The notes: a model not told the origin generated them from the letters alone. A DNA stretch of 64,000 nt from Dendrolimus kikuchii (GCA_019925095.2 CM034412.1:10516001-10580000), one strand, 5' to 3'. Counted from the stretch's first letter, positions 1 through 14,239 are shown. Numbers and translations are program-made.

Positions 1-529
1 TTTTTGTCACGTAAGTTTCATCTCTCCTAATTACATACCCATACTTAGTTCTTCTTCCTCTCAATTTTTCAATCACAGTTTAAACGTTCAACTTATGTTA
101 TAATTTGAGGTACTTAATAATGTAAGAGAATAAATGCTTTGAAAAGATAAAATCAACAAATTTAGCTTGAATATGCCGCATTTGGAAATAAATATTTTCT
201 TTACTGTCCTTTTCAAGGATCAATCGTATGTAGTCACTGTATTATAGTCTCAAACGTTCATTCATGCAGCGTAGATGCTCGTAGCGCGATACAACAACAA
301 AGGGGCGTGGAATAAACTTTAGAAAGAAAGCTTATTGGTTCGATTCTTGATGTCCTTATACGAGGTTTTTATTTTATTCATGCCTAGTGATGGAGAAAGT
401 AATAAATAATTACTGTTAAATACTTCTTTAGATATTAATTTGTTGTGGACTGTAAATATTTTAATTATAAAAGAACACACGTGCACGTACACGTGCGTAA
501 TATAATAACTTATTTATTTGTGTTTATGG

Positions 530-845
530 CTTGGCGGCTAGGTCTTTAGGCCAGATCTTATATTACAATATAGTTTCTTCATTTTCTTAAGCCTATGTAT
601 AGCTCAGCTGAATTGTAGGTTATCAACTGAAGCCATTCAACGGAGTTCTTGTGACAACTCGAAAGGCCACATTTGACTATACAGTTCACATTTCTCACAA
701 AAACACATAAATTACTACTCAAAAACAATCAATATCCTACAACTATTGTTCATTTTAGAGTAATATTACACATTTTTAGAAAATAAAACTGCACAGCACA
801 ACATCTCATTTCAGTTCCCGCCAAAAACTCTCCGTAATATAATGA
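530..845 (+). repeat. Dispersed repeat family C, copy 1
   Basis: This segment shares long matching stretches with 38262-38545, in the same orientation. Both carry the words GGAGTTCTTGTGA and CGAAAGGCCACATTTG, then TTCACATTTCTC followed by AAAACACATAA, and both end near CCCGCCAAAAACTC. The copies are too diverged to be a recent duplication and show no long ORF, so a non-autonomous element or UTR fragment is likely. A weaker relative lies near 33480-33650. Confidence 0.6.
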
Positions 846-2650
846 CGATTTTAATAGGGGAAAAAAATTGCAGATAAAAAAATATAAAAGAACATCTATG
901 TTCTAAATTCAAAATTTTTGTATATTTGGTGGCCAATATTATGCTGCACCAAATGAATAAAAACTTTTTGTTGGAGATTCCAACAATTAGTCAAAATGGA
1001 GTACTTCATTTTTAACCGACTTCCAAAAGGAGGAGGTTCTGAATACGGCTGTATGTTTTTTTTAAATAATTTGTGACAGATCAGCGCTGGTTTAACAGAA
1101 GACCATTGTCCTGAGACTGATACCCGTATGAGGACAAGTTTGTTTATTTTTAACTTTATTTTTTATAACAATTAAGTATAATTTGTCCTAAATAAAATTA
1201 TTTTCTTCTTAATTCTTTCTTTCAAACAGAATTTTTGACTTTCGTCTAATGTGGTAACATGGTAACCATTAAAAAAAATCTCATTTGACGTATGTGGTGA
1301 TAATTTGAAAACCCAATATATCTCCTCATAAATAATTAAATTAAATATTTACTAATAACATGGAATTATAAACGAATGAAAATTGCCATGTATAAAACGA
1401 AACTGAATAGATATTATTGTATAAAGATAGCACCACAGCTCAATAATGATGTTTTTGTTGACCAAATAAATTAAAATTTGAAAATATGAATACGTTATTT
1501 TTCAAATCTTTACTGAATTGTCACAAAAATTCAAAAAGCGAGAGATGAATGACATGTGGCGCCATCTAGTTATGTATAGATTACAAGTTTCTATAATTAC
1601 GTTTTTAAGGGATTATTTCGAGTACTCTGCTTCCACGGTCTTATGGTAATATTATAAATAGTGTTACAAGTGACAGCATAAAAATTAACCTTGTTGTAAA
1701 TATTAAATTTGTATACCTAAAAACATGTTGCACATATTTGTGAAAGTACTAACCAATTGTAATACAAATATTTGGCATGGAATGTATGAATGAAGTACCG
1801 TTGGCAAGAGAATGAATAAATAATAAAATGTTGTACTTTAAGTCCAGGATGTAAGTAAACGATCTCTGCAGGTTATAGAAATATATCAGTTTATAGAAAT
1901 ATATAGGATCTTAATATTTTCTTAAGTTTTCGCGACTTGTATACATAATAAAATAAAACGAAAAAACGAAACGTCCGAATAACAAAAATCTAATAAATTA
2001 CCGCGCTTAAAACCGTTAAAACGTAGTTTTATTATGTTAGATCTTATCATAATACTTAATTATCTTTAAAGCTTGACTTAACCGACTTCAAAAAGGAGGA
2101 AGTTCTTAATTCAACGGCATGATTTTTTGTATATTTTTTTTTAATTCGAAAGAGTATAAAGATCAATTCTAGAGAATTGCTCTCATTGTCACCAAGTCAG
2201 GGTCTGACAAGCGAATCCCAGAGAAATCGAGAGCAACCCTCGAATATTACAACGTGTTTCATATATTCTAAAGCTATTCAAATATTTGCGTAACTAGAAT
2301 GTAGAAAATAAAGGAATGACAAAATTCAAAACCGATTTCAAGGTTAATTAAAAAACAATTAAATAAATATTTTCTACAAAATCTTGAAGTCAGGTGGCAA
2401 GTTAACCATAAAAAACAACAATAACAAAATTTCCCGGGAGCCGTTTGTAGTTGTCCCGGTGCATAAAAAATTTGCTTATTCCGACACAGTTTTCACTAAA
2501 ACAATACACTTACATTCTCTTTTAAATGCTGCGGTACTTTGTGTCCCGGGAATCCCGCGGGAATTTCAAGTCAAGCGTGTATGAAGTCGAGAGCATATTT
2601 TTTTTTATAGCTGGATTACAGCAGACAGGCGGACGTACCACCGTAGTATA
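846..2650. other. Gene-free AT-rich stretch with small repeat fragments
   Basis: No gene is seen. Two short copies of a common insect repeat beginning ACCGACTTC(C)AAAAGGAGG lie at about 1016-1060 and 2081-2140. A GC-rich patch at 2436-2600 contains the near-palindrome CCCGGGAATCCCGCGGG and looks like the end of an old retroelement. The stretch 1-529 before the first repeat also shows nothing recognisable. Confidence 0.5.
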
Positions 2651-2652
2651 TT

Positions 2653-2917
2653 ATATCGAGGGGTCCAAGGTTATTTGTTTTAAGCGACATTTGCGAAATT
2701 GTGTCGATAGAGGAGTTTGAAGTTTCAATGGCCCACAAAAAGACTTCATTAGTAAACTACATACTATATTTAAAAAAGAAAAACATCGGTAGTTTTTCGT
2801 TGGAAACCAGGTTCATTATAATTCCTTAAGTTTGAGACATAAGGATGCAAAAAAACCGTCAAGTCAATTCTGTCACAAAATGTCGCTTAAAACAAATAGC
2901 CTTTCACCCCTCGATAT
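2653..2917. mobile_element. MITE with long terminal inverted repeats
   Basis: The two ends are inverted copies of each other. The left end reads ATATCGAGGGGT then, after a few variable bases, TTATTTGTTTTAAGCGACA. The right end, reverse-complemented, reads CATATCGAGGGGT then CTATTTGTTTTAAGCGACA. The roughly 38-bp imperfect terminal repeats enclose a 265-bp element with no coding capacity, as expected of a non-autonomous DNA transposon. Flanking TA dinucleotides fit a Tc1/mariner-type target, but that assignment is inference. Confidence 0.6.
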
Positions 2918-2934
2918 GAAGATTGATAAATTAC

Positions 2935-3112
2935 TAAGGGTCGTATATTTGCGGCGTTTCAGGCTCTCTTGTAGAGCGGAAGCCCACTCGGCTGTTGTAT
3001 CTTAATTAAAGTGAAACTTCTTTAGAATCGTTGTGATTTGAAACTCGATGAAACGAAAAAGCGACACTAAAAGAGATAAACACATAAATCTATAGCACTA
3101 ATACTGCGAGAT
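2935..3112. repeat. Dispersed repeat family F, copy 1
   Basis: Positions 3010-3110 match 19886-20010 closely, sharing GTGAAACTTCTTTAGAA, GTTGTGATTTGAAACTCGAT, ACGAAAAAGCGACACTAAA and GAGATAAACACAT. No ORF is present. A short start of the same family recurs at about 37835. Confidence 0.55.
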
Positions 3113-3124
3113 AATGAAATATAA

Positions 3125-3420
3125 TACATCTATATATTAATACGTGAAGCAAAAACTTTGTAACCCTTTTTACGAAAATTGCGCGGACGGAGGAGTATGA
3201 AATTTCGCACACTTATAGTTTTTAAAGAGAAGAAGCGACGAATGCTAATATTCTTTTTAAATTATGCATAAAAATAGATTAAATAAAAAAAAATACACAT
3301 ACTACCATGTATACTCTTTTGTTTATTATTCAAGTCAAATAAACAGTGTGGCCTTGGCGCAATCTGTGATTATAGAAGTATAGTCTTTGACATTAATTAT
3401 TATGGTCAAATTTAGTTATA
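3125..3420 (+). repeat. Dispersed repeat family B, copy 1
   Basis: This is one of three copies of a roughly 300-bp element that begins CTATATATTAATACGTGAAG, continues with TTTTTACGAAAATT and GGACGGAGGAGTATGAAATT, and runs through AATCTGTGATTATAGAAGTA to a final ATTATGGTC. The others are at 47582-47900 and 53133-53450. The T-C start resembles a Helitron 5' end, but no clear CTRR 3' end is visible, so I leave the class open. Confidence 0.65.
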
Positions 3421-3511
3421 TTTAATAATTACAACACTATGCTTTATACAGACAGTTGGAAATGTTTGGAAGTTTTTCGTCAATACGTCAAATTTCGTGT
3501 TTTAAAACTTA

Positions 3512-3622
3512 CATACATACATAACTTCACGCCAGTTCCCTTGCGGGGTAGACACGAACAACAGAGCGCCATTTAAGCTTATTCTTACACACCTCACTTG
3601 CTTCTTTGACATTCATAACCCT
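3512..3622 (-). mobile_element. RTE-type LINE 3' tail with 14-bp target-site duplication
   Basis: This is the antisense of the 3' end of an RTE-clade retroelement with an (ATGT)n tail, seen here as (ACAT)n followed by AACTTCACGCCAGTTCCC. The insertion is flanked by the direct repeat TGTTTTAAAACTTA at 3498-3511 and 3623-3636, a convincing target-site duplication. Only about 110 bp of the element is present, so it is severely 5' truncated. Confidence 0.75.
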
Positions 3623-3636
3623 TGTTTTAAAACTTA

Positions 3637-6600
3637 AATATATTATAACGATATAATAAATGAGATGTCATGTCTCGAAGTTTAGAACTCCTCACACCCC
3701 TTGTCACACTTTGTATCACTTCTACTGCATATGAAGTGCACACACACACATTTTTTTTATTACGTTTCTTCCATGCTAATAGCCAGTAGGTCCGTTCGTT
3801 GATGCCGTGGTCATCTCAAGACAGCGTTAGGGGGTCAAGGCTACTTTCACCAGGCCTGGGTGCATCGCGCTGCATTCAAGGCTGCGCCAATGAACTTGTC
3901 AGCTTACTTTCTATTTGTACTTTGTATAGTATACGCGTAGAATGCAGATAATTCAAGATAAAATTCAAGTATAATATTTAATTTTTTACTTGCAATATAT
4001 GTAATTTGTTTAAAAATATAACTTATTATATGTGTCTATCATATCTAAATACTTATATTAAATATGTATGTAGATTATTTTTTGGGAATATGTTAATTAG
4101 GCTATAATTAAAAATCTTAAATCTGTTAGTGTACACAGCCTCATTTTTTTATTTATGTAAAATTTACAAATTTGTTAGAAAAAACTATTTAGGGTTAAAA
4201 TCGTGTTAGTTTTTTATGTATTTCTTTTATTTCAAGAAAAAATATTTTATTGAAAGTCGTTGTTGGTGGATTCTATAATACAAAGTGTTGGTCCGCCTAG
4301 TTGATGAAAACACAATAAACTCACGTTCAATCCCCACTAAGATTTTAATATAAGAATTCTCTGTTTTACTTTGGTGTAGGTTTTTGGGATCAGCCCCATA
4401 TTTATTCATTTTTTTTAAACTTTAGATTAGTGTAACTTGCTTAATTTAATGATATAAAATATGTGTGTATGTCCGTTGATATTTTGAAAAGATTTTGTTG
4501 AAGTTTGATATATAAGATTAGTGATTAATCCATAAAAAATCTTTAAATACTTTTAAATTACTTAAACTAATATGTGAAAAAAATAATCAATGAGAATGGG
4601 TCACTGAATAATATAATCTGAACTAATTCCTTTAAAATAGTTGTTTTCTGATATTTTACACTATACTGTATACGCGTGTGCGTATAAGCTTCGTAATAGT
4701 TGGGCACTAATACAGGTTCTGTGGTATGTTACAGCACTTACATCATAAGGTTTATTTATTGAAGATTATTTAACTAATGAATATTTATTGGATAGTTTAT
4801 TAAGTAATTTTATTAATTGAAGGGAATAACCTTTTCGAAGTGTTGATTGTATTAGGGCGAGATTTCCAAGGTTCGTTGGCAGGTGTGTTTTGCCCTTACT
4901 TGAGACGGATATAGTCATGCTCAGGAGACGACCACCCGGATGAGAGAGGGTATTGAGCCATGACTTCATGCCCGTGCAGACGAAGATTCTGGTGCCGGGT
5001 TGGCTTGGATACTCTCTGGCATCGCGAACAAACGGCCGCAGGTGCAACTCAGCGTCCGGCCGCATCTAAGGGCGTCGAATTAGGGAGTGGAGTTGTTCTG
5101 CGCTCTCCATTCCGCCGCCACATATTGCTTCAGCTCCAGCGGCGACGATAGAAGAGGTCGTCTGGGCTGGCGCCTGCCAGGACTCGTGTGGAGTAGGAGA
5201 CTACCATTTTCTGTCGCCCTGGCTATAGATGAATATTTCAGTAGTGGTAACCTACTTCCACTAGAGTAGTACCAGGCCAGCGAGCCTCACCTGATCCTCA
5301 CATTGTAATAAGTACGCAAACGGATTTCTTCTCATCAAAAAAACAGGTATCGCCGTGCTCTCGTCGCCATTACTAGATAGCACCTCTCGCTCCCGGCTGT
5401 GTTATATACTATAGGTACTCACCAGGAACTAACGCGGATGGGATGCCTGTTACTTTCTTCTGAACTCCCAGCTGCTTTCCCGTAAGAACAGGACTAGGCG
5501 TCTAATGACCTCCGGATGTTGTACACGCTTAACTGCTGGTGACGGCCCTTGGGGTACATCATTAGTCGCACTTATATCAAGCACCACGGCTATCAAGGCA
5601 CGCAAGTGTTCTGTGTGCATCCTTTTTATTTTTCAACTAAGATAAGGCTTTTGGGGGCTTATCCTTCTCAACAATATGAAAGATACCTGCCAACGGCCCT
5701 GTGCCTTCCAGGGTTGTAGCACTGTCTAACCTGTTGACACACGACCCTGGTTTAGGGTGACAGTAGAAACACCGGGATAGCTTCAGTGAGCTATCACGGC
5801 TAGTTTCATGTTATCTCATGCTTGTCCATGATCAGTAGAGTGTATATAAAGCATTTCTATTTCCCACCACAATTTTTTATCTATAAAAGGCAAATTTGCA
5901 GAAGACCCACGCGATGGAAAATAGTTACCGTCGCCTATAGACATTTGCAACATCAGTGACGTTGCCAACGCGTTGCCGATCTCACACAAACATTATGGTA
6001 TATCCATAAAATAATTGACACATAGATAGTGAAAACAGATAAGCAGAAAAGTGTGAAAAATTCTTTAGAAAAGTAGATTAAATAGATATAAATTAAAAAT
6101 GTAAGAAATAAAATATAAATACATAAAAACGTGTAATAGTTAAGAAGTACAAATAAGAAATAAAAATCGTATTAGTACTAAGCAAAATGTAATAGATTTT
6201 AAGTTTTGTTAAAAAAGAAAGAAAAGAAAAAAGAAAGAAAAAGAAAAGAAAATTCTGATTCTCCCCCTTATTTATCCCTAGATAATAAAGAAAAGAAATA
6301 TTAAAAAGAAAAGAAAAATAAAAAGCTCCATTTTAACCAATAATGGAGGATAAGGTAATTTATATAAAAAAGCGTTATGGTACAACTAATTCTAGCTTCA
6401 TAATATACTTTTTTATAATTTAATTAACCCGGCATGCGTTGTATTGAAGATTTATTCAATAGAACTAGAGCGCCAATTATCGGGTGGCAATGGTACGTAA
6501 GAAACCTCCACGCAAGTGTCAGCAAAAACTTTTTTGTTTCAATTCATACTGTTGAAAGGTACACGAACGCTTAGAGTACGAACACGCAAACATGTATTTT

Positions 6601-7435
6601 TATATAATAGTTTTTTCACAGAATTTATAACTAGACACGTTTAATAAATTTGATATAATAAGATTTGAGACTATAGTATTCTTAATTTATAATCAATTTA
6701 TATATTGTGTAAAATGTTAAACTACTAAATAAAACTGGCTTAAAAATATATATATAATAGAAAATAAAATAAAAACTTGTATTAAAACCCATCCAGCCCC
6801 ACCAGACCACTGTCGCTGGGCATTGTACCTAGAAGGCTGGCAGCATTACCGCGCTTGATACAGAGGCTAATCCTATGAGCGAGGTAAGTTCCAGCCTTCC
6901 GGTCTCCTGTACTTAATTGGATAAATAGATAACATTTTATATTATAAATAATACAAATTATTTATTGTTAATGGAATTTCAATGATTTAATACATTTATA
7001 CAAGGTATTATTCACTGAGATGCACGGTCGACCAAGCAATACAGTGAGTATAACTGAGCGCTGCCGGCTCTCTGACCTCTATCTCAAAAACAGTTGGGAG
7101 CATGAAAATTTTTGAAGACAAAATTTGTCGCAAATTTTATGTTCTCCAATTTTTATAATAACTATTAACATCATCGGTGCTTTAGAAACCGAGATAATCG
7201 CTAAAACTGATTTTTATAAACTTTAACCTTGAATAACTTACGGCGCAGACACTAGATTTTATGAGACTTCAGACAACTTTTAGAACACCAAAATGAAGGT
7301 GTATACAAGTTTACAGCTTATTATCTCTCATTCTGAGGTGAAACCCCTAATATGTATGACTATAATAATTATCTTCCTGCTCGCCAATTGTATATTTTTT
7401 AGTTTATAATTTTTCTTTTAACCTAATATTTCAAA
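3637..7435. other. Gene-free interval with unclassified repeat fragments
   Basis: No gene is supported. A degenerate pol-III-like segment at 4270-4435 has a B-box-like GTTCAATCCC. Two GC-richer patches, 4855-5330 and 5400-5830, interrupt the AT-rich background and look like retroelement or UTR remnants, but I recognise no protein. The words around 5890-5990 (GTTACCGTCGCCTATAGACA) mark an antisense piece of the family-A retroposon. A further GC-rich patch at 6785-6905 is unclassified. The cytosine-poor A-rich run at 6205-6330 is low-complexity DNA. Confidence 0.45.
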
Positions 7436-7439
7436 CATT

Positions 7440-7635
7440 CATTTTGCTTGCCGGCGTTACAATCGTAAACCCAAGTGGAACGGTTATTCGACCCACCTCT
7501 TGACATGGGTCGTTGTGAGCGTTGTGATCGAAAATGATGACGTCATTAGTGACGTTTTTGCCACGACCACAACGACCGCGGTCGCCTTGTGGAGCGGCTA
7601 ACGGAGCATTTTGGACTTTTTACGTACTAATGGAA
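7440..7635 (-). repeat. Dispersed repeat family E, copy 1 (contains TGACGTCA)
   Basis: The reverse complement shares several words in the same order with 36400-36620: the GTCACTAATGACGTCAT block, a TTTTCGATCACA block, and a GCTCACAACG block. The core of both is the cAMP-response-like octamer TGACGTCA. No protein is encoded. It lies about 275 bp upstream of the small basic gene at 7910. Confidence 0.55.
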
Positions 7636-7876
7636 CGCACTGTGTGTGTAAATAAGACACTCCTCAATTAAATCTGAACAAAAAGTTTGGTTTATATACT
7701 ATTCTTTTTAAAATCTGTCACTTCAAACAAATGACGGAACAGTGAAGAGAAATTGACAGGCACATGTCATCCGTAAAAATCCCAAAATATGTAATGGTAT
7801 ATAAAATAACTTTCTAAAACCATCCATCAAAAAGTAAAAAAGCCAAAAAATGTCGATAACCAATTCTGTTGGGTGA

Positions 7877-7905
7877 TATAAAAATTTAGTAATTCAAATC
7901 ATCAA
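7877..7905 (+). promoter_or_regulatory. Putative TATA/Inr core promoter of the small basic gene
   Basis: TATAAAA occupies 7877-7883, and TCATCA (initiator-like, A at 7901) follows 24 bp later, immediately ahead of the ATG at 7910. If this is the true promoter the 5' UTR would be under 10 nt, which is unusually short. That oddity is the main reason for caution. Confidence 0.4.
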
Positions 7906-7909
7906 CACA

Positions 7910-8188
7910 ATGGGAAAGAAGAAGCGAAGAATCTTCCCCAAGAAGAAGAAATCTGTGTTCAGAAGACCGCATCCTATGAAACGGAAGATGATGTTAAAGC
8001 AAAGGAGAATGAAGGCGTTTTTCCATAGACACAATCCAAGGGGGTATATTGAGAGAGGAGTCAGAAAAGTCGTTGGAGGCATTTACACAATGTCTGACAA
8101 AGTGAGAGACAAAATAGCAGAAAGCACTCAAGCATTGGACAATCCGTTCAGTGCTCAGTTCTATGAAGATAGATGTACAATACAGTGA
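7910..8188 (+). CDS. Small very basic protein, 92 aa, unrecognised
   Basis: An intronless frame of 92 codons. Residues 1-45 are dominated by Lys and Arg (starting MGKKKRRIFPKKKK), with almost no acidic residues. Residues 46-92 are mixed and amphipathic (RKVVGGIYTMSDKVRDKI) and end with a single Cys four residues from the end. There is no signal peptide or membrane segment, and the lysine runs resemble nuclear/nucleolar localisation or nucleic-acid-binding sequences. Compact gene signals surround it: TATAAAA 27 bp upstream of the frame, stop TGA at 8186, and AATAAA at 8207 followed by a T/G-rich stretch. I recognise no family. It could be a lineage-specific chromatin or ribosome-associated protein, a retrocopy fragment, or one exon of a larger gene. 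The reverse strand also carries a 62-codon frame, which I take as a shadow. Confidence 0.5.
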   Translation: MGKKKRRIFPKKKKSVFRRPHPMKRKMMLKQRRMKAFFHRHNPRGYIERGVRKVVGGIYTMSDKVRDKIAESTQALDNPFSAQFYEDRCTIQ

Positions 8189-8206
8189 TCATCTGCTTGG
8201 ATTTAC

Positions 8207-8250
8207 AATAAATCTGGTTTTGTTGCTTCTTTGCTTTTGTAAACAGACGA
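8207..8250 (+). terminator. Poly-A signal and T/G-rich downstream element
   Basis: AATAAA at 8207-8212 begins 19 bp after the TGA of the small basic gene and is followed by TGGTTTTGTTGCTTCTTTGC, a typical T/G-rich cleavage-stimulating context. The short distance supports a compact transcription unit. Confidence 0.45.
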
Positions 8251-8344
8251 TAGACATACCTCGTATGTGTTACGGCCACTTCCTATATCTTACTAACCGT
8301 TCATTTGCTTACCGGTTAATGTTTGACATAAGCTCCATAGTAGA

Positions 8345-8690
8345 CACTGACGGCAGATTGGCCACAAGTTCCAAGTCGCTCAACGGGCTATGGAGCGAGC
8401 TATGTTGGGTATTTCTCTTATAGAAATGAGGATATCCGTATAAGAACCAAGGTAACCAACATATCTCGCAAAATTAGCAGTGAAGTGACAGTGGGTTGGT
8501 CACGTCTGCCGCAGGACCGGTGGCCGAAGCAGCAAACGAGCCCTGGAGTGGAGACTGCGTCTCGGTAAATGTAGTGTCGGACGTCCTCCAACCCGATGGA
8601 CCGACTGGACGAAGAAGTTGCAGGACAGGGATGAGTCGTGCCTACTTGGGGAGGTCTATGTCCAGCAGTGGATTGCGATTAGCTGACGAT
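8345..8690 (+). pseudogene. Decayed RTE-type reverse transcriptase, C-terminal end
   Basis: Reading across several frameshifts gives the conserved C-terminal run of RTE-clade LINE proteins: a VAQRAMERAMLGISL-like segment near 8372, then NEDIRIRTKV, then a GHVCRRT-like motif near 8500, and finally LEWR.RLG, SVGRPP.RWTD and a YVQQWT-like end near 8660. Stops and frame changes show that it is dead. It starts about 135 bp after the poly-A signal of the small basic gene. Confidence 0.65.
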
Positions 8691-8764
8691 GAAACCATAT
8701 TCGTAACAATGGAGAAAATGTCATGTCTGTCTGTCTGTTTGTCACAGTAATATTTTTTATTAGG

Positions 8765-8955
8765 AAGCTGCCGCACAAGCTGATGGCTCACCTAAAGGAA
8801 AGCGGTAACCGTCGCCTGTAGACGTTTGCAACATCAGGGGCGAAGCCAATGCATTTACAACCTTTAGGATGGCATAGAGATTAGGATAGGAGGGATGGGA
8901 TAGAGGAGTAGGATAATGGATAGAGAGGTTTGACAGAAGGAATGTGATAGAAGTG
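8765..8955 (-). repeat. Family-A-related retroposon, antisense variant
   Basis: The words AAAGGAAAGCGGTAACCGTC and GACGTTTGCAACATCAGG match the family-A head, read antisense. The remainder is a GGATAG-rich tract that belongs to a variant subfamily; a related pyrimidine-rich tract with ATCCCA words recurs at 50830-50960. Confidence 0.5.
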
Positions 8956-8989
8956 ATATGTTACTTTTTTATACAGGGGAAATGCAACT

Positions 8990-9525
8990 GAGGACTATAA
9001 GCCACCCGAGAGGGAAAGGTCACGACCCATATGTGGAATTCGCCAGGTCGGGGTGGCACTATCACCTCACGTATGAAGTGCTATTGCCACGCCGCAGTTA
9101 GGGATACCCACTAAAACCTCTGTCCGATCCTCGTACGTCTCTTGTCCGAGCTGTGGACTCGCTTGCGCATTCACCTCCACTCCGGACGGACGAGAGCCGG
9201 CCCCATAACGGGCTGACCCTAGTCTCCCACTACCTCGAGTCTCACCTTGAGGTGAGAGGGGGCGCGGCGGATTGGTGCGCGTTCCTCCTCTCCGGCCTTT
9301 ATGTGCCGGCCGATCCAGTTTCTCCGCCGGTCGCCCACGTGGTTGTATTCTACAGCGGCTGTCGTTGTAAACGACCCTTCATCACTGCCGCTAGCTCTGC
9401 CGAGAGGGGAGCGTGGTGATGTGCTTCCCTCTCCCGGTCTACCACCTACTTTACGGATATTATGGTCTCACAAAAGGAGGCGAAACTGACTTATCGACGT
9501 ACCGGAACCTATTGTGTCCTGACTG
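8990..9525. other. GC-rich patch of unclassified, probably retroelement origin
   Basis: This stretch is far richer in G+C than its surroundings and holds two overlapping plus-strand frames of 88 and 62 codons, neither with a recognisable motif. Composition and position within retroelement debris suggest an old LINE 3' region. I do not call a gene. Confidence 0.35.
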
Positions 9526-9697
9526 ATTCAAACTAAAGAAATTCCTAATTGAATATCAATAAGAGCGAAGAAACTGCAGACAAACTGCGTTGCAGTTTGC
9601 GAAAGTAATAATTTGTAAAATCTTCTAACATTTTTGAAAATAAATAATTTAAAAAAAGAAAACTAAAGCAAAATACGTTATATAACATATATGTATA

Positions 9698-10192
9698 CTA
9701 GCTGTACCCGGCAGATGCTGTCCTGCTCTTAAAAAATAAAAAAGTAGAACCCGATTGCAGCACCTGTTTCGTTCTCATCCCTGCTCCGTGCTGTTTACGG
9801 GATGAGAAGTGACACCGGTAGACCGACGCCTGGCGGGAATAACTGAGCGAGTGGTAACTGATCAATTACCGACTGCCGAGAGTAGAAAATTATTAAAGTA
9901 CTATCGCTATTGAAAAATAGCTGTTGGTGGTAGAAAGGTGAAAATTTAGGGTTGTATGTATTTTTCAATGCCGAATCATAAAAAAAACAAAATAAATCAA
10001 TTTTGACAAAAAATAAAAAAAATATTTAGAGGTGGGTCACCCTTATTATTTAGGGGTATAAAAAATAGATGTTGACCAATTCTCAGACCTACCCGATATG
10101 CACACAAAATTTCATACAAATCGGTTCAGCCGTTTCAGAGGAGTTTGGTAACTAACACCGCGACACGAGAATTTTATATACTAGATTAGATA
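9698..10192 (+). repeat. Dispersed repeat family P, copy 1 (ACTAG start)
   Basis: Starts ACTAGCTGTACCCGGCAGA, passes through TTCATACAAATCGGTTCAGC and ends with ATATACTAGATTA. Other copies start similarly and end in a TA-rich tail plus AGATTA: 11775-11990, 12499-12790 and 22890-23095 on plus, and 46640-46805 and 53960-54118 on minus. Confidence 0.6.
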
Positions 10193-10400
10193 TTTTGTAT
10201 TATTATTCAAGTCTCATGTTCTATATTCTGGCTCATATTTCGCTCAGCGAATCAGCATTGCTTTCCACCAGTGCATTCTGCGCACCCTTCCCGCTGGCAG
10301 TGACCTGCTACATAGGCTATAAGTATTGAAATATTTTTTTCGGGTATGGTTTTATCCAGAGGCCAAACATCGTACTTAAATATACTATCTATATGTTCTA

Positions 10401-10709
10401 TCCGTGCAGGAACGGAGAAAGAATACAATTTCCTGCGGCCGGGCGGCCTATCGTAAGAGGCGACAAAACAACCCACAGCCAGGTGGTAGGGCATTTGCCC
10501 GACTGGATGGCTACCACCCCTAGTCTAAAGTATATCGCCATAACAACCTTGAGTTGTGTTCCGGCATTAGTGACCAGGTTCCAGTTTCCCTTAAGAGAGT
10601 AGTAGCGCATTTGTAGCAACTTTGGTGTTGCAAATGTCCATAGGCGATGGTAACCACTTTCCATCAAGTGGGCCGTCTGCCTGTCTGCTGATCTCCTGCA
10701 ATAAAAAAA
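10401..10709 (+). repeat. Family-A short poly-A retroposon, copy 1
   Basis: The best-preserved family in the window, about 310 bp: TCCGTGCAGGAACGGAG at the start, then a GGCGGCCTGTCGTAAGAGGC-like block, GCCATAACAACCTTGAGTTG, and an AATAAA-containing poly-A end. The poly-A tail and uniform length fit a SINE or the 3' end of a LINE. Open frames of 60-114 codons on both strands recur from copy to copy and are shadows. This copy lies just beyond the 3' end of Osiris gene A. Confidence 0.75.
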
Positions 10710-10804
10710 TTACTAATAATGTAAATATTAACTATATTAAGTCGCACAATCATTACTTATATAAGAATTAGGTATATCCATATATCGTATGTGTATATGT
10801 AGTT

Positions 10805-10880
10805 GGCAGTGACTTCACCTCAGGTCCAAACGGTAGAACAGCGTTGTTCTCATTCTCTAGCATAATGCTGAGCTAGGTCC
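10805..10880. repeat. Short dispersed repeat shared with 59820-59890
   Basis: TGACTTCAC, GGTCC, GAACAGCG and AGCATTA/CGCTGAG words occur in the same order here and at 59827-59895. It lies directly 3' of the Osiris gene A stop codon and may contribute to its 3' UTR. I see no canonical AATAAA for gene A nearby. Confidence 0.4.
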
Positions 10881-10897
10881 AATTTTAAGACGTATAT

Positions 10898-13458
<2,561 letters not shown>

Positions 13459-13954
13459 CTTAATAAGTTTGTATTGACTTCAAGTGATATGTTTCTATTT
13501 TTGATGTTTTGCATTAAAATATTCGATTCGATTCCATTCTAAAATATTGTTTTTGTTCTTCTATGTCATTAGCGAAAAAAATGTTAGTCAAAAATCGTAT
13601 TTGGATTGTTTCTGAGTTCTACAACTGTGAGAATTAAATTGCCACCAATATTTTAACCACATGTCACGTTTATGTGGTAAACAGAATATGACAGTTTTTT
13701 AAATATATTCTCCGAACGAATTATTACAATAGTTTCTTGTATGACGGTTTATTATCTTATGAATGTGCTTGACCATGGGCACAGTGTTTTATAGTAGGTA
13801 AGGTTAAAATGAGTTCATACCAGCCTTTCATGCGTTACTTTGAACTACATGCACTGCAATTTTCTTGTCTACAACTTTAATTGCCTCATTAGAAAACTAA
13901 ATGATATATAAGATAATTTAATTGATCAAATATATGAAAAATAACAGCCCATAA

Positions 13955-14238
13955 ATGTCTCCTGCTGGGCTCGAGCCTCCCATTATAGGGGAACGGATAG
14001 TATATAGTATACCCACCACGCTTGTCTAAAGCGGCTTGGCAGGTTTGACATATCGGTTATCTCGATGTGCAGGTTGCATCACGATGTTTTTCTTCACCGT
14101 TGTTAGCCCGTGGTAATTGTAATAATAGGCAAATTAGGCCAGAAAACTGCCTAAGTTTTGCATGCGTTTTGACCAGGATCGGACCCGCGCTCTTTGAGTG
14201 TGGGACGCGTGCGCTAGCCATTATGCTGCCACGGCTTA
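13955..14238 (-). mobile_element. tRNA-derived SINE family 1, copy 1
   Basis: On the minus strand the head reads GCCGTGGCAGCATAATGG (A-box-like), followed 35 bp later by GGTCCGATCC (B box), and then a body with AAAACTGCCTAA, CACGATG, CACATCGAGATAACCGATA-like words and AAGCGTGGTGGG. Other copies: 34668-34770, 37417-37618, 44195-44310, 48855-49121 and 53655-53955. It is a pol III promoter of SINE type, not a functional tRNA. Confidence 0.7.
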
Positions 14239-14239
14239 T

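Noticed and set aside
10398..10667. Open frames of 70-190 codons recurring at 10.4, 11.4, 27.7, 54.5, 55.9 and 62.2 kb
   Set aside because: All coincide with copies of the same family-A retroposon and occur on both strands; they reflect its composition, not a protein.
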